The notes beneath the pieces are model-generated. The model saw only the letters and a program-made list of their open reading frames with translations, was not told where the DNA came from and searched no databases. From positions 39,525-103,524 of the forward strand of contig NZ_BPQU01000018.1 in assembly GCF_022179445.1 (NCBI RefSeq): a DNA stretch of 64,000 bases. Reading direction: 5' to 3'. This document shows positions 40,722 through 49,809 of the stretch, piece by piece. The stretch comes from Methylobacterium mesophilicum. Lineage in GTDB: Bacteria; Pseudomonadota; Alphaproteobacteria; Rhizobiales; Beijerinckiaceae. The position numbers and the translations under genes are program-made. The stretch's first letter is position 1. Each line of letters opens with the position of its first letter.

Positions 40722-41270
40722 TCAGGACGCCCGTTTGCGCATGAAGATCAGGACGTTCAGGCATTCCGGCGGGTCGGCGGCGATGCCGAAGGTCAGTTCC
40801 CCGCCCCCGGAATCGATCGACAGGGAGGTTCGCTCGCCGTACGAGCCGCGCGGCGTGGCGGTGATCCGGGCGTCCGGGAAAGACGCCCGGATCGCGTCGA
40901 GGGTGAGGCAGGCGGCGGGTTCGAGGTCGAGGGCCAGGAGTGGGCCGGCCGCCGGGTCCGCCTCGGCCGTCGGCTCCCGGTAATCGACGTCGCGAACCGG
41001 GATCCCATCGAGCCGGAAGCCCGGTCCCGACCAGAACCGGAAGGCTCCCTCGCTCTCGAGCTTGAGCGTGATGCCGAGCGCGGCCTCGACGGCCGCGCGA
41101 TGACCGATGGATTGCACGGTCAGGCGCGCCGCGACCGTGCGGATCGCCGTCAGGTATCCCGCCTCGGCGTCTCGCAGGGGCGCGCCCCCGGCCACCAGGG
41201 ATGCCGCCAGCGCCCCCACGATACAGCGCCATCGCCTCGGTCTGATGGTTCGCGTCCGGTCGCCCATCAT
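40722..41270 (-). CDS. Secreted hypothetical protein, 182 aa
   Basis: A basic start and hydrophobic segment (RWRCIVGALAASLVAGGAPL) look like a signal peptide. The mature part is alternating beta (AALGITLKLESEGAFRFWSG, PAACLTLDAIRASFPDARIT, SLSIDSGGGELTFGIAADPP), with two cysteines. I do not recognise the family. Two adjacent ATG codons (41270 and 41267) are possible starts; the frame extends further, but that part lacks features. Convergent with mucR, with 41 bp between the stops. Probably periplasmic. Confidence 0.55.
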   Translation of the reverse strand: MMGDRTRTIRPRRWRCIVGALAASLVAGGAPLRDAEAGYLTAIRTVAARLTVQSIGHRAAVEAALGITLKLESEGAFRFWSGPGFRLDGIPVRDVDYREPTAEADPAAGPLLALDLEPAACLTLDAIRASFPDARITATPRGSYGERTSLSIDSGGGELTFGIAADPPECLNVLIFMRKRAS

Positions 41271-41424
41271 CGTCCGGCCGAGACGAATGCCCACAGGCAA
41301 TTCGCACGTCCGCGGGTGCATCACGACCCCAATGCAACTAGAACATATAGCGAACATTGGGCGATCGCGTGGACGTTCGGCTGCGCCGGTGCCGCGGCTT
41401 CGAACTCTTCAGGAGGACTGTCTA

Positions 41425-41688
41425 TTGATCGAGGACAGGCCGATGCCGACGCGGCTGTATCGTTTCCACTGTACGGACGGGCATGAGCTGGTGATCGACC
41501 TGAAGGGCCGGCGCCTGCCGACGGCGGCTCAGATGCGCGTCCATGCCGAGCGGGTCGCGCTCGGGCTGATGGAGCGGATCGAGCGGTTCGACTGGTCGGC
41601 CTGGCAGGTCGAGGTCTACGACGCCAAAGGGCGGCGCGTCTGGATCCGGGCGTTCGTGGACGTGAACGTGGACGTGCAGGCCGCGTGA
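41425..41688 (+). CDS. DUF6894-type small protein with a TTG start
   Basis: The 87-residue product matches the Rhizobiales DUF6894 pattern: RLYRFHCTDGHELVIDLKGR, LPTAAQMRVHAERVALGLME, DWSAWQVEVYDAKGRRVWIR. Function of the family is unknown. AGGAGG at 41411-41416 sits 8 nt before the TTG at 41425, the ideal spacing, while the ATG at 41443 has no good RBS. I therefore prefer the TTG, which gives an N-terminus LIEDRPMP. Either start keeps the whole domain. Confidence 0.65.
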   Translation: MIEDRPMPTRLYRFHCTDGHELVIDLKGRRLPTAAQMRVHAERVALGLMERIERFDWSAWQVEVYDAKGRRVWIRAFVDVNVDVQAA

Positions 41689-41776
41689 GGCGCGGCGGCT
41701 TAGCGCATCGGCTTATCCGGAAAGCCGGCGGCTACCGGTCGGGACGATGCGCGTACGAAAACAGGGAGACGGTCAT

Positions 41777-42055
41777 ATGGCGTTCAAGCCGAAATCTGCC
41801 GCGGAGACCAAAGCGAAGGATCTAGCCCTCGCGCTCGCGCGGATTGCCGAGGGCGACGGCACGCCGGCGCATATCGGGGTCGATCAGCTGCGCCGGGCGA
41901 GCCCGCGCCTGACCCCGTTGGCGATCGGCCAGATGGTCCGCAAGGAACGCGCGATCGTCGAGGCGACGCTCGCCGAGCGCGGCCTGGCCCTGGTCGACTA
42001 TGCCGATCAGGGGCCAGGTCGCGGGATGGAATTCGTCATCGACGCGGCGGGATGA
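41777..42055 (+). CDS. Hypothetical protein, 92 aa
   Basis: I do not recognise this gene. The 92-residue soluble protein is helical with a Lys-rich start (MAFKPKSAAETKAKDLALAL), a charged middle (RRASPRLTPLAIGQMVRKER) and a beta end (LALVDYADQGPGRGMEFVID). GGGAGACGG lies before the ATG. The middle could be a degenerate helix-turn-helix, but no recognition helix is clear. It follows the DUF6894 gene by 88 bp on the same strand. Confidence 0.55.
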   Translation: MAFKPKSAAETKAKDLALALARIAEGDGTPAHIGVDQLRRASPRLTPLAIGQMVRKERAIVEATLAERGLALVDYADQGPGRGMEFVIDAAG

Positions 42056-42072
42056 TCCGGTCGGGCAGCCGA

Positions 42073-42201
42073 TCAGGCGACCGCCGGACGACCCCGCAGC
42101 AGACGACCGGCCAGGCGGAACGGCAGGAGCGGCAGCTTGAACAGCGCCGTGACTGCCAGGACCGCGACAACGGTGAGGATCGCCAGGAAAGAATTGAGCA
42201 A
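42073..42201 (-). CDS. Candidate 42-aa membrane peptide
   Basis: A minus-strand frame with a TTG start encodes a strong membrane helix (LLNSFLAILTVVAVLAVTAL) followed by a Pro/Arg-rich amphipathic tail (FKLPLLPFRLAGRLLRGRPA). GGGAG lies about 10 nt before the TTG. The composition is far more protein-like than the overlapping Ser/Arg/Cys-rich frame. It is convergent with the 92-aa gene. Without conservation data it remains a candidate. Confidence 0.4.
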   Translation of the reverse strand: MLNSFLAILTVVAVLAVTALFKLPLLPFRLAGRLLRGRPAVA

Positions 42202-42449
42202 GCGGTGCGCGCTCCCATGAAGGGCTGCCCTCGCGGGCTGATGACGACAGGTGGCGCCCGGAACGCGGCGAGACTATGGACGCCCCATCACGCGATCGCT
42301 GAATACATATCCGGCTCATCATTGCCCGGAGCGCGGAAACAGGAGCCCGCGCAGGGGGGTTCCCCTCAGTCGGACAGAGAGTGCGCCCGGTCCCGGCGAC
42401 ACACGGCCGCAACCGCGGATCACGAAACAGCGAGACGGTGAGCGTCGCG

Positions 42450-42980
42450 ATGAGCAAGCACGGTGCAGGCAAGGCCGGCCTCGTCCTGGCCGGGATGCTC
42501 TCGACGGCCGGATCGGCTCTGCTGGCGGCCGGCCCGGCCGCCGCCGAGGTTCAGGTCCGCTACGCCGCGCCGGAACGCTTCACCGACGCCGAGAATCGCT
42601 TCGCGTCCGGGCAGCCGCTCCGGGTCACCCTCGCCGAGCTGACGCGGATCCTGGTGGATCTCGGCAACACCCGGCTCCGGCCGGACGAGCGCCTCGACAT
42701 CACCGTCCTCGACGTCGACCTGGCCGGGTTCGACCGGCCCGGCTTCGCCACGCCGAGCGGCGTGCGTGTCGTGACCGATGCCACGCCGCCGCGCATCCGC
42801 CTCGCCTACGCGCTGCGCCGCGGCGGTCGCATCGTTGCGCAGGGGGAGGATACGGTCACGGACATCAACTTCCTGCTGACGTCCAACCCGCGCTTCTCCA
42901 CCGGCGGCCTGTATTATGAGCGCCAGCTCCTGCGGAACTGGTTCGCGCGTCGCTTCCCCACGGGGCCCGAGCGCGGTTGA
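42450..42980 (+). CDS. Secreted DUF3016 protein
   Basis: The 176-residue protein has a signal peptide (GLVLAGMLSTAGSALLAAGP, cut near AAAEVQ). The DUF3016 pattern follows: VQVRYAAPERFTDAENRF, LRVTLAELTRILVDLGNTRL, GERLDITVLDVDLAGF-like segment with D-rich strands, then SNPRFSTGGLYYERQLLRNW and FARRFP at the end. Members are small periplasmic proteins of unknown role. A GTG at 42438 is an in-frame alternative four codons upstream. It is convergent with the PepSY membrane protein gene, with 39 bp between the stops. Confidence 0.75.
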   Translation: MSKHGAGKAGLVLAGMLSTAGSALLAAGPAAAEVQVRYAAPERFTDAENRFASGQPLRVTLAELTRILVDLGNTRLRPDERLDITVLDVDLAGFDRPGFATPSGVRVVTDATPPRIRLAYALRRGGRIVAQGEDTVTDINFLLTSNPRFSTGGLYYERQLLRNWFARRFPTGPERG

Positions 42981-43019
42981 TGTGCGGGCCCCAGCGGTCG
43001 CCGAACCCATCCCGGCCGC

Positions 43020-44606
43020 CTATTCGGCGGCGGTGCCGCTGAAGGCCTGCCGGTTCGCATCGCGCGTGCGCGCGGGCCGGGTCCCGTCGTAGCGGGCGGC
43101 CTTACCGGCTGCGAAGAGTAGCAGCGCCGCGAGACTGAGCAGGACGAGGTCGACTCCGACGAACAGCGGATCGACCGGATCGCCCACGCCGTAGGCCCGC
43201 TGCATCCGCCAGCCATCGGCCACGGCGGCCGCTGCGTACAGGGCGGCGGCCGCGCTCAGCACCTCGGGCCAGGCCCGGCGCTGGGGCCGCACCACTCCGA
43301 CCAGCCCGATCAGCACCCAGACGCCGAAGAATCCGCGGATCTCCCAGAGCGCCCGGTCTGCCAGATCCACCGGCAGGATCCGGTTGGCGAGGAAATAGGC
43401 CGCGATCGCGGCCGGCAGCCCGGCGATCGTCGCGACGTTGAGGCCCTGGACGAGGCGCAGGCCCGGATGCAGGGCGGTCCCAGCCTCGGTCCCGGCCTTT
43501 TTGGGCAGGCGCGCCACCGACCACAGCATCAGCCCCGTGGCCACCATGGCGCTGCCGGCGAGCCCGCACAGGAAGAACAGGATGCGGAGGCCCGGGCCGG
43601 CGAAATGCGCCTCGTGCAGGCCGACCATGGTGGTGAAGGTCTTGGCCGCCGGCTTCAACCCGCCCGCCCGGACCTCCAGGACGGCGCCTGTGGTGCCGTC
43701 GAAGGCGACCTGCGGATGCTCGTGCGAGAGTCCGTGCGGCTCCTCGAACACGACCACCACCGTGGCGTTCGCGTCCTTCGGGTTGACGACCGAGATCCGC
43801 TCCAGGGGTTCGTGGATCGTGTCCAGCGCGCGCGCCACCATCGGCCCGACGGGGGCGAGGGTACCGGGCCGGCCCGCGGCCGAGCGCGGCGCGGTGATCT
43901 GGCCGGCCTCGGCGAAGAAGCGCTGCGTGTCGCCGTGATAGACCGCGTTCATGCCCCACGGCATGTACATGAACGACAGGGTGACGAGCCCCGTATAGGT
44001 GATCATCAGGTGGAACGGCAGGGCGAGCACGCCCGTGACGTTGTGGGCGTCGAGCCAGCCGCGCTGGGCGGACTTGTCCCGCCGGAAGGTGAAGAAGTCG
44101 GCGAAGATCCGCCGATGGGTGACGATGCCCGAGATCAGCGCCATCAGCATGATCATCGCGCAGATGCCGACGACCCAGCGGCCCCAGAGGGGCGCCATGT
44201 TCAGCTCGAAATGGAACCGGTAGAGGAAATCCCCGCCGCGGGTGTCGCGCAGGGCCGCCGGCGCCCCGGTTTCCGGATCGAGGAACACCCGCTTCGGCGG
44301 CTGGCCCGGTGCAGTCCGCCAGAACACTTCGAGCAGGGGCAGGTCCGGGCGCGGCGGCGTGATGAACCACGCCCGCGCGCCGCCCGCCTCCGCCTGCAGG
44401 TAGGCGACGCCGCGCTCCACTGCGGCGGCCGTCGCGTCCGCGCCGATCACGGCATCGGCGCGGAGTTCGGGCCGCATCCAGCGCGAGATCTCGGGCCGGT
44501 AATAGCTCGCGGTCCCGGTGACGAAGACCGCGAACAGGACCCAGCCGACGATCAGGCCGGACCAAGCGTGCAGCCACGCCATCGACTGCCGGAAGCTGTT
44601 GCGCAT
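43020..44606 (-). CDS. PepSY-associated membrane protein, probable ferric-siderophore reductase
   Basis: The 528-residue protein has the PepSY_TM layout. A first helix (LHAWSGLIVGWVLFAVFVTG) is preceded by FRQSMAW. A large periplasmic PepSY-containing loop follows (RGVAYLQAEAGGARAWFITP to AALRDTRGGDFLYRFHFELN), with more helices (WVVGICAMIMLMALISGIVT, HAGPGLRILFFLCGLAGSAM and others) and several conserved histidines (LHAWSG, THRRIF, LDAHNV, LHEAHF) that could bind heme. Such proteins next to TonB receptors reduce or process ferric siderophores at the inner membrane. I chose the ATG at 44606, 10 bp from the stop of the upstream receptor gene, implying one operon. Confidence 0.8.
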   Translation of the reverse strand: MRNSFRQSMAWLHAWSGLIVGWVLFAVFVTGTASYYRPEISRWMRPELRADAVIGADATAAAVERGVAYLQAEAGGARAWFITPPRPDLPLLEVFWRTAPGQPPKRVFLDPETGAPAALRDTRGGDFLYRFHFELNMAPLWGRWVVGICAMIMLMALISGIVTHRRIFADFFTFRRDKSAQRGWLDAHNVTGVLALPFHLMITYTGLVTLSFMYMPWGMNAVYHGDTQRFFAEAGQITAPRSAAGRPGTLAPVGPMVARALDTIHEPLERISVVNPKDANATVVVVFEEPHGLSHEHPQVAFDGTTGAVLEVRAGGLKPAAKTFTTMVGLHEAHFAGPGLRILFFLCGLAGSAMVATGLMLWSVARLPKKAGTEAGTALHPGLRLVQGLNVATIAGLPAAIAAYFLANRILPVDLADRALWEIRGFFGVWVLIGLVGVVRPQRRAWPEVLSAAAALYAAAAVADGWRMQRAYGVGDPVDPLFVGVDLVLLSLAALLLFAAGKAARYDGTRPARTRDANRQAFSGTAAE

Positions 44607-44616
44607 CGGTCGGTTC

Positions 44617-46965
44617 TCACCAGCGGTAACGCAGGGTTCCATAGACCGTGCGCGGCAGACCGTAGAAGCAGGCCGAGTAGGACAGGCAACTCGAGACGAA
44701 GCGCTCGTCCAGCAGGTTGTTGACGTTCAGCTCCGCCGTGAGGCCCGCCAGGCTCGGAGCGATGTGGCGCATGTCGTAGGACGCGAGGGCGTCGACGACC
44801 ACGCTCTCCGGCACCTGGAAGGTGTTGGCCGGATCGCCCCAGGACGGGCCGAGGTAGCGCACGCCGCCGCCGAGCGCGAGGCCGAGCAGGGGGCCGTCGG
44901 TAAAGCGATAGTTCGCCAGCAGCGAGATCGTCGTGTCCGGCACCTGCACCGGGCGCCGGCCCTGGAGCGGCACCGACAGCCGGGTGAGGTCGTTCGCCGT
45001 GCTGCCGGAATCCCGCACGTTGCGGATGTCGAGGAGCGAGACGCCGCCGATCAGCGTCAGGCCCTCGGTCAGGTTGGCCCGCGCCTCGAACTCGAAGCCC
45101 TGGGCGCCGACTTCCCCGGTCTGGACCACGAAGCCCTGGCGCAGGGGATCCGCGGAGGTCCGGTTCGACTGACGGATGTCGAAGAATGCGGCGGTGAGCA
45201 GGATGTCGGTGCCCGGCGGCTGGTACTTGATGCCGGCCTCGTACTGGTCGCTGCGGATCGGGTCTGGCACGCGGCCCACCGACCCGAAGGCGCTGTCGAA
45301 CACGCGCCCGCTCACGATCGGCTCGAAGGCCTGGCTGTAGGACACGTACGGCGCCACGCCGGCGTCGAACTGGTACAGCAGGCTCGCACGATAGGTCAGG
45401 GCGTCGGAGGGCGCGTCCTGGAGCGTCAGGGTGCTGGTGTTTCCGGAGAAGCTGCGGGTCGGGCCGGTCTGGCGGGCGACGTCGTAGCGGCCGCCGAGGG
45501 TCAGCACGAGACGATCGAACTTCGCCTGGTCCTGGAAGTACACGCCGGTCTGCTGCGCATCGACCCGCGAGGTGGTGTTGAAGGCCGGGAAGGCGATGTT
45601 CATGGCATAGTTCGGCGCCAGGATGTTGAGGTCCGGGGCGCTCGGGAACGGGGTGCCGCTGGTGCGGGTGCTGAAGGTCCGGTGATCGACGCCCAGCAGG
45701 GCCGTGTGCGCGATGAAGCCGGTGTCGAACTCGGCGATGAAGTTGTTGTCCATCGTGTAGGCTTCGGCCGCCACGTTGGTGCCGATGATCGACCGCGCCA
45801 GGAGCGGCCCCGTCGCGGTCGGGCCGTTCCGGTCGTTGAAGGCGCCGTAGACGCTGCGGTAGTCGCCCTGGGTGCGCAGGTAGCGCCCGGCCGAGTGGAA
45901 CCGCAGGTTCTCGCCGATACGCTGGTCGAACAGGTACTCGATCGAGGCCTGGGTCCGGTCGGAGCGCTCGATGTTGCGATCGCCGTCGTAGAAGTTCACC
46001 GGCAGCCGTCCGAACAGGCCGCTGCCGAAATTGCGCGGGAACACGGTGCCCACCGCCGGGAAGCCGCCGTAGAACCCCGAGAACGGATCGCGCTGGTAAT
46101 TGCCGATCAGGGTGAGCGACGTGTCGGTGGACGGGCGCCAGGTGATGCTCGGGGTGATGAAGGCCCGCTCGACCTTGGTGGTCACGGCCGGCCCGTCGCC
46201 GTTCCAGCCGAGCCCGACCACCCGGTAGGCGAACTGGTCGGCCAGGCCCGGGATGTCGGACGCGATCGGGCCGCCGACGTCGAAGCCGCTCCGGACCTCG
46301 TTGAACCCGCCGCCCTGGATGAAGACCTCGCCGTGGCGGACGAACTGCGGCACCTTCGAGACGAGGTTTACGATGCCGCCCGGGCCGGACTGCCCGTACA
46401 GCACCGAGGCCGGCCCCTTGATGATGTCGATCCGCTCCAGGCGGTAGACGTCGATCGACGTGTTGGCGTCGCGCCCGCCGATGATCGCCATCTGATCGAG
46501 GAAGACCGGGGCGGCGAAGCCGCGGATGTTGAACAGCTCCAGGCGGGTCGAGCCGGCACCCCCGCGCGATTCGGCGAAGACGCCCGGGGTGTAGCGCAGC
46601 GCCTGGGTGACGGTCAGCGCGTTCTGGTCCTGGATCTGCTGGCGGCTGACGACCGAAACGGATTGCGCCGTCTCCAGGATCGGCGTGTCGGTCTTCGTGC
46701 CGACCGTGCTCCGGCTGGCGACGTAGCCCGGAACCGGGCCGGTCGCGCCGCCGGCGCCGTACAGGTCACCGTTGAGGGGCCGGCCGGGGGCCACGCCGGT
46801 CACGCTCAGTTCGGACAGCTCGATATCGGTGGTCGGCGCGGTCTGCGCCCCGGCGGCACCCGGCGCGACCACGGCGCAAGTCGTTGAGAGCAACGCGAGA
46901 TACAGGGATCCGGCCACGGACCGTTCAATGACGTTCCAGGTCGATGCAGCCCGGGACCGGTTCAT
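44617..46965 (-). CDS. TonB-dependent siderophore receptor
   Basis: The 782-residue outer-membrane protein has a signal peptide (ending near PGAAGAQ), a TonB-box-like IELSELSVTG and a plug domain (TKTDTPILETAQSVSVVSRQ, DQNALTVTQALRYTPGVFAE, ERIDIIKGPASVLYGQSGPG, GIVNLVSK). A 22-strand barrel follows, ending GLPRTVYGTLRYRW with the aromatic C-terminal residue. The family imports ferric siderophores. AGAGG precedes the ATG at 46965. It is followed by a PepSY membrane reductase in the same operon, which supports iron uptake. An iron-control-like palindrome lies upstream. Confidence 0.9.
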   Translation of the reverse strand: MNRSRAASTWNVIERSVAGSLYLALLSTTCAVVAPGAAGAQTAPTTDIELSELSVTGVAPGRPLNGDLYGAGGATGPVPGYVASRSTVGTKTDTPILETAQSVSVVSRQQIQDQNALTVTQALRYTPGVFAESRGGAGSTRLELFNIRGFAAPVFLDQMAIIGGRDANTSIDVYRLERIDIIKGPASVLYGQSGPGGIVNLVSKVPQFVRHGEVFIQGGGFNEVRSGFDVGGPIASDIPGLADQFAYRVVGLGWNGDGPAVTTKVERAFITPSITWRPSTDTSLTLIGNYQRDPFSGFYGGFPAVGTVFPRNFGSGLFGRLPVNFYDGDRNIERSDRTQASIEYLFDQRIGENLRFHSAGRYLRTQGDYRSVYGAFNDRNGPTATGPLLARSIIGTNVAAEAYTMDNNFIAEFDTGFIAHTALLGVDHRTFSTRTSGTPFPSAPDLNILAPNYAMNIAFPAFNTTSRVDAQQTGVYFQDQAKFDRLVLTLGGRYDVARQTGPTRSFSGNTSTLTLQDAPSDALTYRASLLYQFDAGVAPYVSYSQAFEPIVSGRVFDSAFGSVGRVPDPIRSDQYEAGIKYQPPGTDILLTAAFFDIRQSNRTSADPLRQGFVVQTGEVGAQGFEFEARANLTEGLTLIGGVSLLDIRNVRDSGSTANDLTRLSVPLQGRRPVQVPDTTISLLANYRFTDGPLLGLALGGGVRYLGPSWGDPANTFQVPESVVVDALASYDMRHIAPSLAGLTAELNVNNLLDERFVSSCLSYSACFYGLPRTVYGTLRYRW

Positions 46966-47075
46966 CTTGATGCCTCTAATAGAAGCACGGACCCGCCCGT
47001 ACTCTCTCGAAAACCGCGACCTCACGCCGCCGTGATCGTGTTGGCATCACCTTACTGCTCAAGGCAACTGGAATA

Positions 47076-47092
47076 TTATGGAAATGTTCTAA
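47076..47092. promoter_or_regulatory. ICE/Irr-box-like palindrome upstream of the receptor
   Basis: TTATGGAAATGTTCTAA has the GAA-N3-TTC core with TTA and TAA flanks and resembles the rhizobial iron control element bound by Irr (TTAGAA-N3-TTCTAA). Two positions in the left half differ. It lies about 110 bp upstream of the TonB receptor start, in AT-rich DNA, which suits an iron-responsive operator. Confidence 0.35.
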
Positions 47093-47708
47093 GATAACTT
47101 GGACTCATTCCAGGTTGAGTGGCTTACCAACAGCCTCTCCCCTGGGTAGTCAGGCTCTCGAGAGCGGCAATGCGCCCCCCCGGTGAGCTGTGGGTATTCG
47201 GGCGCATCGAAACGCGGTGGCCGCGTGGGATGGGGCGCAGCGTGGATACCGATGCCTTGGCGGTGTCGCGACGTAGGGAGGCGCGGCGTACGCGAACGGA
47301 CGGCAGCAATCCGGAAACGTAATCCGGCTAAGAGCCTGTTCTCGGGTGTTTCTGTTCCGCGTCGGGGCGTCGCTGCGGTTCCGGATAGCCGGGGATCGCG
47401 GACGGCAACCCGGACGCTGCCGCGGAACGACGTGCCGGAGGGAAGAGCGTGGAGTTCCGCTGAATACGCCTCGACCGTGTTCGATCGCATGCCGACGTGG
47501 CAAAGTACGCATCGGATCGCGACTGCGCAGGCACCGGAGCCCGACGACGCGATGACACGGTGACACAGGGCATCGGATACAGCCAAGATATGCACCTCGC
47601 ACAAGCGAGGGTTGCATGGTGATGCGAAACTCAATCGTGCGCTATTCAGTTAGGCAGCCTGTGGAACGTGGCCGACCTCGGCTGCACGCCTTGAGAGACC
47701 GTGAGACC
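47093..47708. other. Intergenic region between the receptor and the XRE regulator
   Basis: About 615 bp without a credible gene. Frames on both strands are short, Arg/Pro-rich and lack ribosome-binding sites. The stretch must include the promoter of the XRE regulator near its right end. No repeats, hairpins or insertion-sequence ends were recognised. Confidence 0.4.
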
Positions 47709-48119
47709 ATGATGAGCGCCGTGACCAAGCCGAAGCTGGCGACCGAAGCCGACCGCGCGATTGGTAGCCGCATCGCGGCGCTCCGAGCCGCTCAGGGCCT
47801 CAGCCAGACGACTCTCGGTCATGCCATCGGGGTCAGCTTCCAGCAGGTCCAGAAGTACGAGAAGGGCCGCAATCGCGTGGGTGCGAGCCGCCTGCAGATG
47901 ATCGCCGACCTGCTCAAGGTCCCGGTCGAGACCTTCTTCGCCGACAAGGTGCCCGCAGAGGCCGGCACCGAATCCATCCAGGCCCTGTTCGACGACCCCG
48001 AGATCATGGATCTCGTGGCGGCATTCCGATCGATCCCGGACCAGACCACCCGCAGCGGCGTCCTGTCGATCGTGAAAGCCGCCGCCGCCCTCCGGCAGGC
48101 CGGCGGCACCGGGAACTGA
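47709..48119 (+). CDS. XRE-family helix-turn-helix regulator
   Basis: The 136-residue regulator has a classic XRE domain (IGSRIAALRAAQGLSQTTLG, HAIGVSFQQVQKYEKGRNRV, GASRLQMIADLLKVPVETFF). The helical C-terminal part FRSIPDQTTRSGVLSIVKAA follows, common in Rhizobiales regulators. Two adjacent ATG codons (47709, 47712) are possible starts; the longer frame is Arg-rich. The targets are unknown. The protein at 37066-37332 is a paralogue of its C-terminal half only. Confidence 0.85.
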   Translation: MMSAVTKPKLATEADRAIGSRIAALRAAQGLSQTTLGHAIGVSFQQVQKYEKGRNRVGASRLQMIADLLKVPVETFFADKVPAEAGTESIQALFDDPEIMDLVAAFRSIPDQTTRSGVLSIVKAAAALRQAGGTGN

Positions 48120-48161
48120 TCCCACACCACCCCGGCCATCGATGGCGGGCCGTCACGCTCG

Positions 48162-49550
48162 TCACCCGAGCAAGCCGGCCACCTCGCGCTCGATGTGCTG
48201 AGCAATGTCGGGTGCGCCCGTCATCTCGCCGAAGCTGCCGCGGGTCATCGGTCCGAACGCGTAAAGGCCCGGCTGCGGGCGGCCCTCCGGGCCGAGCACG
48301 CGGCTGCGGCGGTCGACCGACAAGCCGAGACCGACTGCATCGAGGCAAGCCGTCCCGTCGGCCAGCAACGCGGCGACCAGCGGATTGCGCGCGACCTCAC
48401 GTTCCGGGCCGGTGCACAGCACCACCGCGTCGAACCGCCGTCGCGTGATCCTGTCGTGTCGCGGTCGCAGCGTGGCTTCCAGACGTCCGTCCTCAATGCG
48501 ATCGAGGCCGGCGAGGCCGGCTTGCTCTACGACGAGGCGCCCGTCTGCCCGCGCCCGCTCCAGGCCCGCTGCGATCTGCGGGGCGATGCGGAACCGGTGG
48601 ACCTCCCAGAACGGCAGCAGGCGGCGGACGACACGCCGCTTCTCGGCCGCCGGCAGATCGCCCCAGAGATCGGGAAGCGCGGCGCGCAGGGAATCGACCA
48701 CCGGGTGCCAGCCCAGGGCTGGATCGGCCTCCGCGATCTGACGGCGGACCAGCCGCAGCAGGCTTAAGGCGGTCGTCGGCGGTGATGCGCCGACCACGTC
48801 GAGATCCATCTGGAACAACCCGTGGGCCATCGGCAGGAGGCCCCGGCGGGAGACCGCGGTGATCGGCCCGCGATGACCCGCAGCGCCGAGGCTCGTCACC
48901 ACGTCGGCCATGGTCAATCCGGTGCCGACAACCAGCACGGACGCGTCCGGTGCGATCCCCGCGAGTGCGTCGGCCGCCCAGGGATCGGCCACGAAGCCCG
49001 CGGATTCCGCTACGCCCGGCCCAAGCCGGCAGGGCAGCGCGGGTACCGCGTGGCCGAAGCACAGCGCGACCCGGTCGGCCATGATCGTCTCGCCGGATTC
49101 CGTGACGATCCGCCAAGCCCCGTCCGCCGCCGTCACCGAGGCGGCCTTGGTGCGCAGGTGGCGCAGGCGCACGCGGTCGGCGGCTGCCTTCAGCGTCTCG
49201 GCCAGGACGTCCGCGATGTAGGCACCGTACGCGGCTCGCGGCACGTAGGCACCGCCAGCCTCATCCTGACTCGCGGGGTCGGGCAGGATTTCGTGGGCGT
49301 GCAGCCACGCGGTGACGGCACCAGGCATATCGGCTGCGATGTCGAGCCGATCGCTCGGCACGTTGATGCGGTGGCTGCGGTCACGGGTGCTGTAGGCGAC
49401 TCCACGGCCAAGCTCGGCCCGGGGCTCGAGCACGACGAGGTCGAGCTGGCCCGACGAGGCTCGCATCGCATGGATCGCGAGCACCGCACCGGTGAAACCG
49501 CCGCCGACGATCGCGATGCGGAGCGGGCTTGAAGTCTGTCGCGTCGTCAC
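48162..49550 (-). CDS. FAD/NAD(P)-binding oxidoreductase (HpyO-like)
   Basis: The 462-residue protein begins with a dinucleotide-binding motif (RIAIVGGGFTGAVLAIHAMR, Gly15-Gly21) and E-type strand end (LDLVVLEPRAELGRGVAYST). Then come DRSHRINVPSDRLDIAADMP and a second nucleotide-binding region (ASVLVVGTGLTMADVVTSLG). This layout matches the NAD_binding_9/FAD-NAD(P)-binding family that includes HpyO-like hydroxylases and uncharacterised flavoproteins. Cofactor binding is clear; the substrate is not. Start is GTG at 49550, with an alternative GTG at 49577. Convergent with the XRE regulator. Confidence 0.8.
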   Translation of the reverse strand: MTTRQTSSPLRIAIVGGGFTGAVLAIHAMRASSGQLDLVVLEPRAELGRGVAYSTRDRSHRINVPSDRLDIAADMPGAVTAWLHAHEILPDPASQDEAGGAYVPRAAYGAYIADVLAETLKAAADRVRLRHLRTKAASVTAADGAWRIVTESGETIMADRVALCFGHAVPALPCRLGPGVAESAGFVADPWAADALAGIAPDASVLVVGTGLTMADVVTSLGAAGHRGPITAVSRRGLLPMAHGLFQMDLDVVGASPPTTALSLLRLVRRQIAEADPALGWHPVVDSLRAALPDLWGDLPAAEKRRVVRRLLPFWEVHRFRIAPQIAAGLERARADGRLVVEQAGLAGLDRIEDGRLEATLRPRHDRITRRRFDAVVLCTGPEREVARNPLVAALLADGTACLDAVGLGLSVDRRSRVLGPEGRPQPGLYAFGPMTRGSFGEMTGAPDIAQHIEREVAGLLG

Positions 49551-49809
49551 GGCATGTCCCGGAGAAGTTCCGGGCACCTTCGATCAGGGAGGCGCCGTGT
49601 GTGCAACCCCGGCTTGATCGCTTACGACGCGGGCTCGCAACGAGGATGCTCGCGGCGACTCCGTCCGACCTCGCAGCAGATGTGCCGCACTGCTGCGCTG
49701 ACCGGGACTGCCGTCCTGTTCACCGGGTGAGGGTTCTTGCAGCGGTTCGGCGCGCTCGGTTCGATGTTTCCCGTGAAACATCGGCAAGCCATTCATTGTC
49801 ACCGATCGC

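Noticed and set aside
44518..46887. 789-codon plus-strand frame opposite the TonB receptor
   Set aside because: Composition is Arg/Gly/Val-rich with no recognisable motif; the minus-strand receptor has a complete set of family features.
47089..47634. 181-codon minus-strand frame between the receptor and the XRE regulator
   Set aside because: Rich in Arg, Pro, Ser and Cys with no domain; overlaps other equally poor frames and lacks an RBS.
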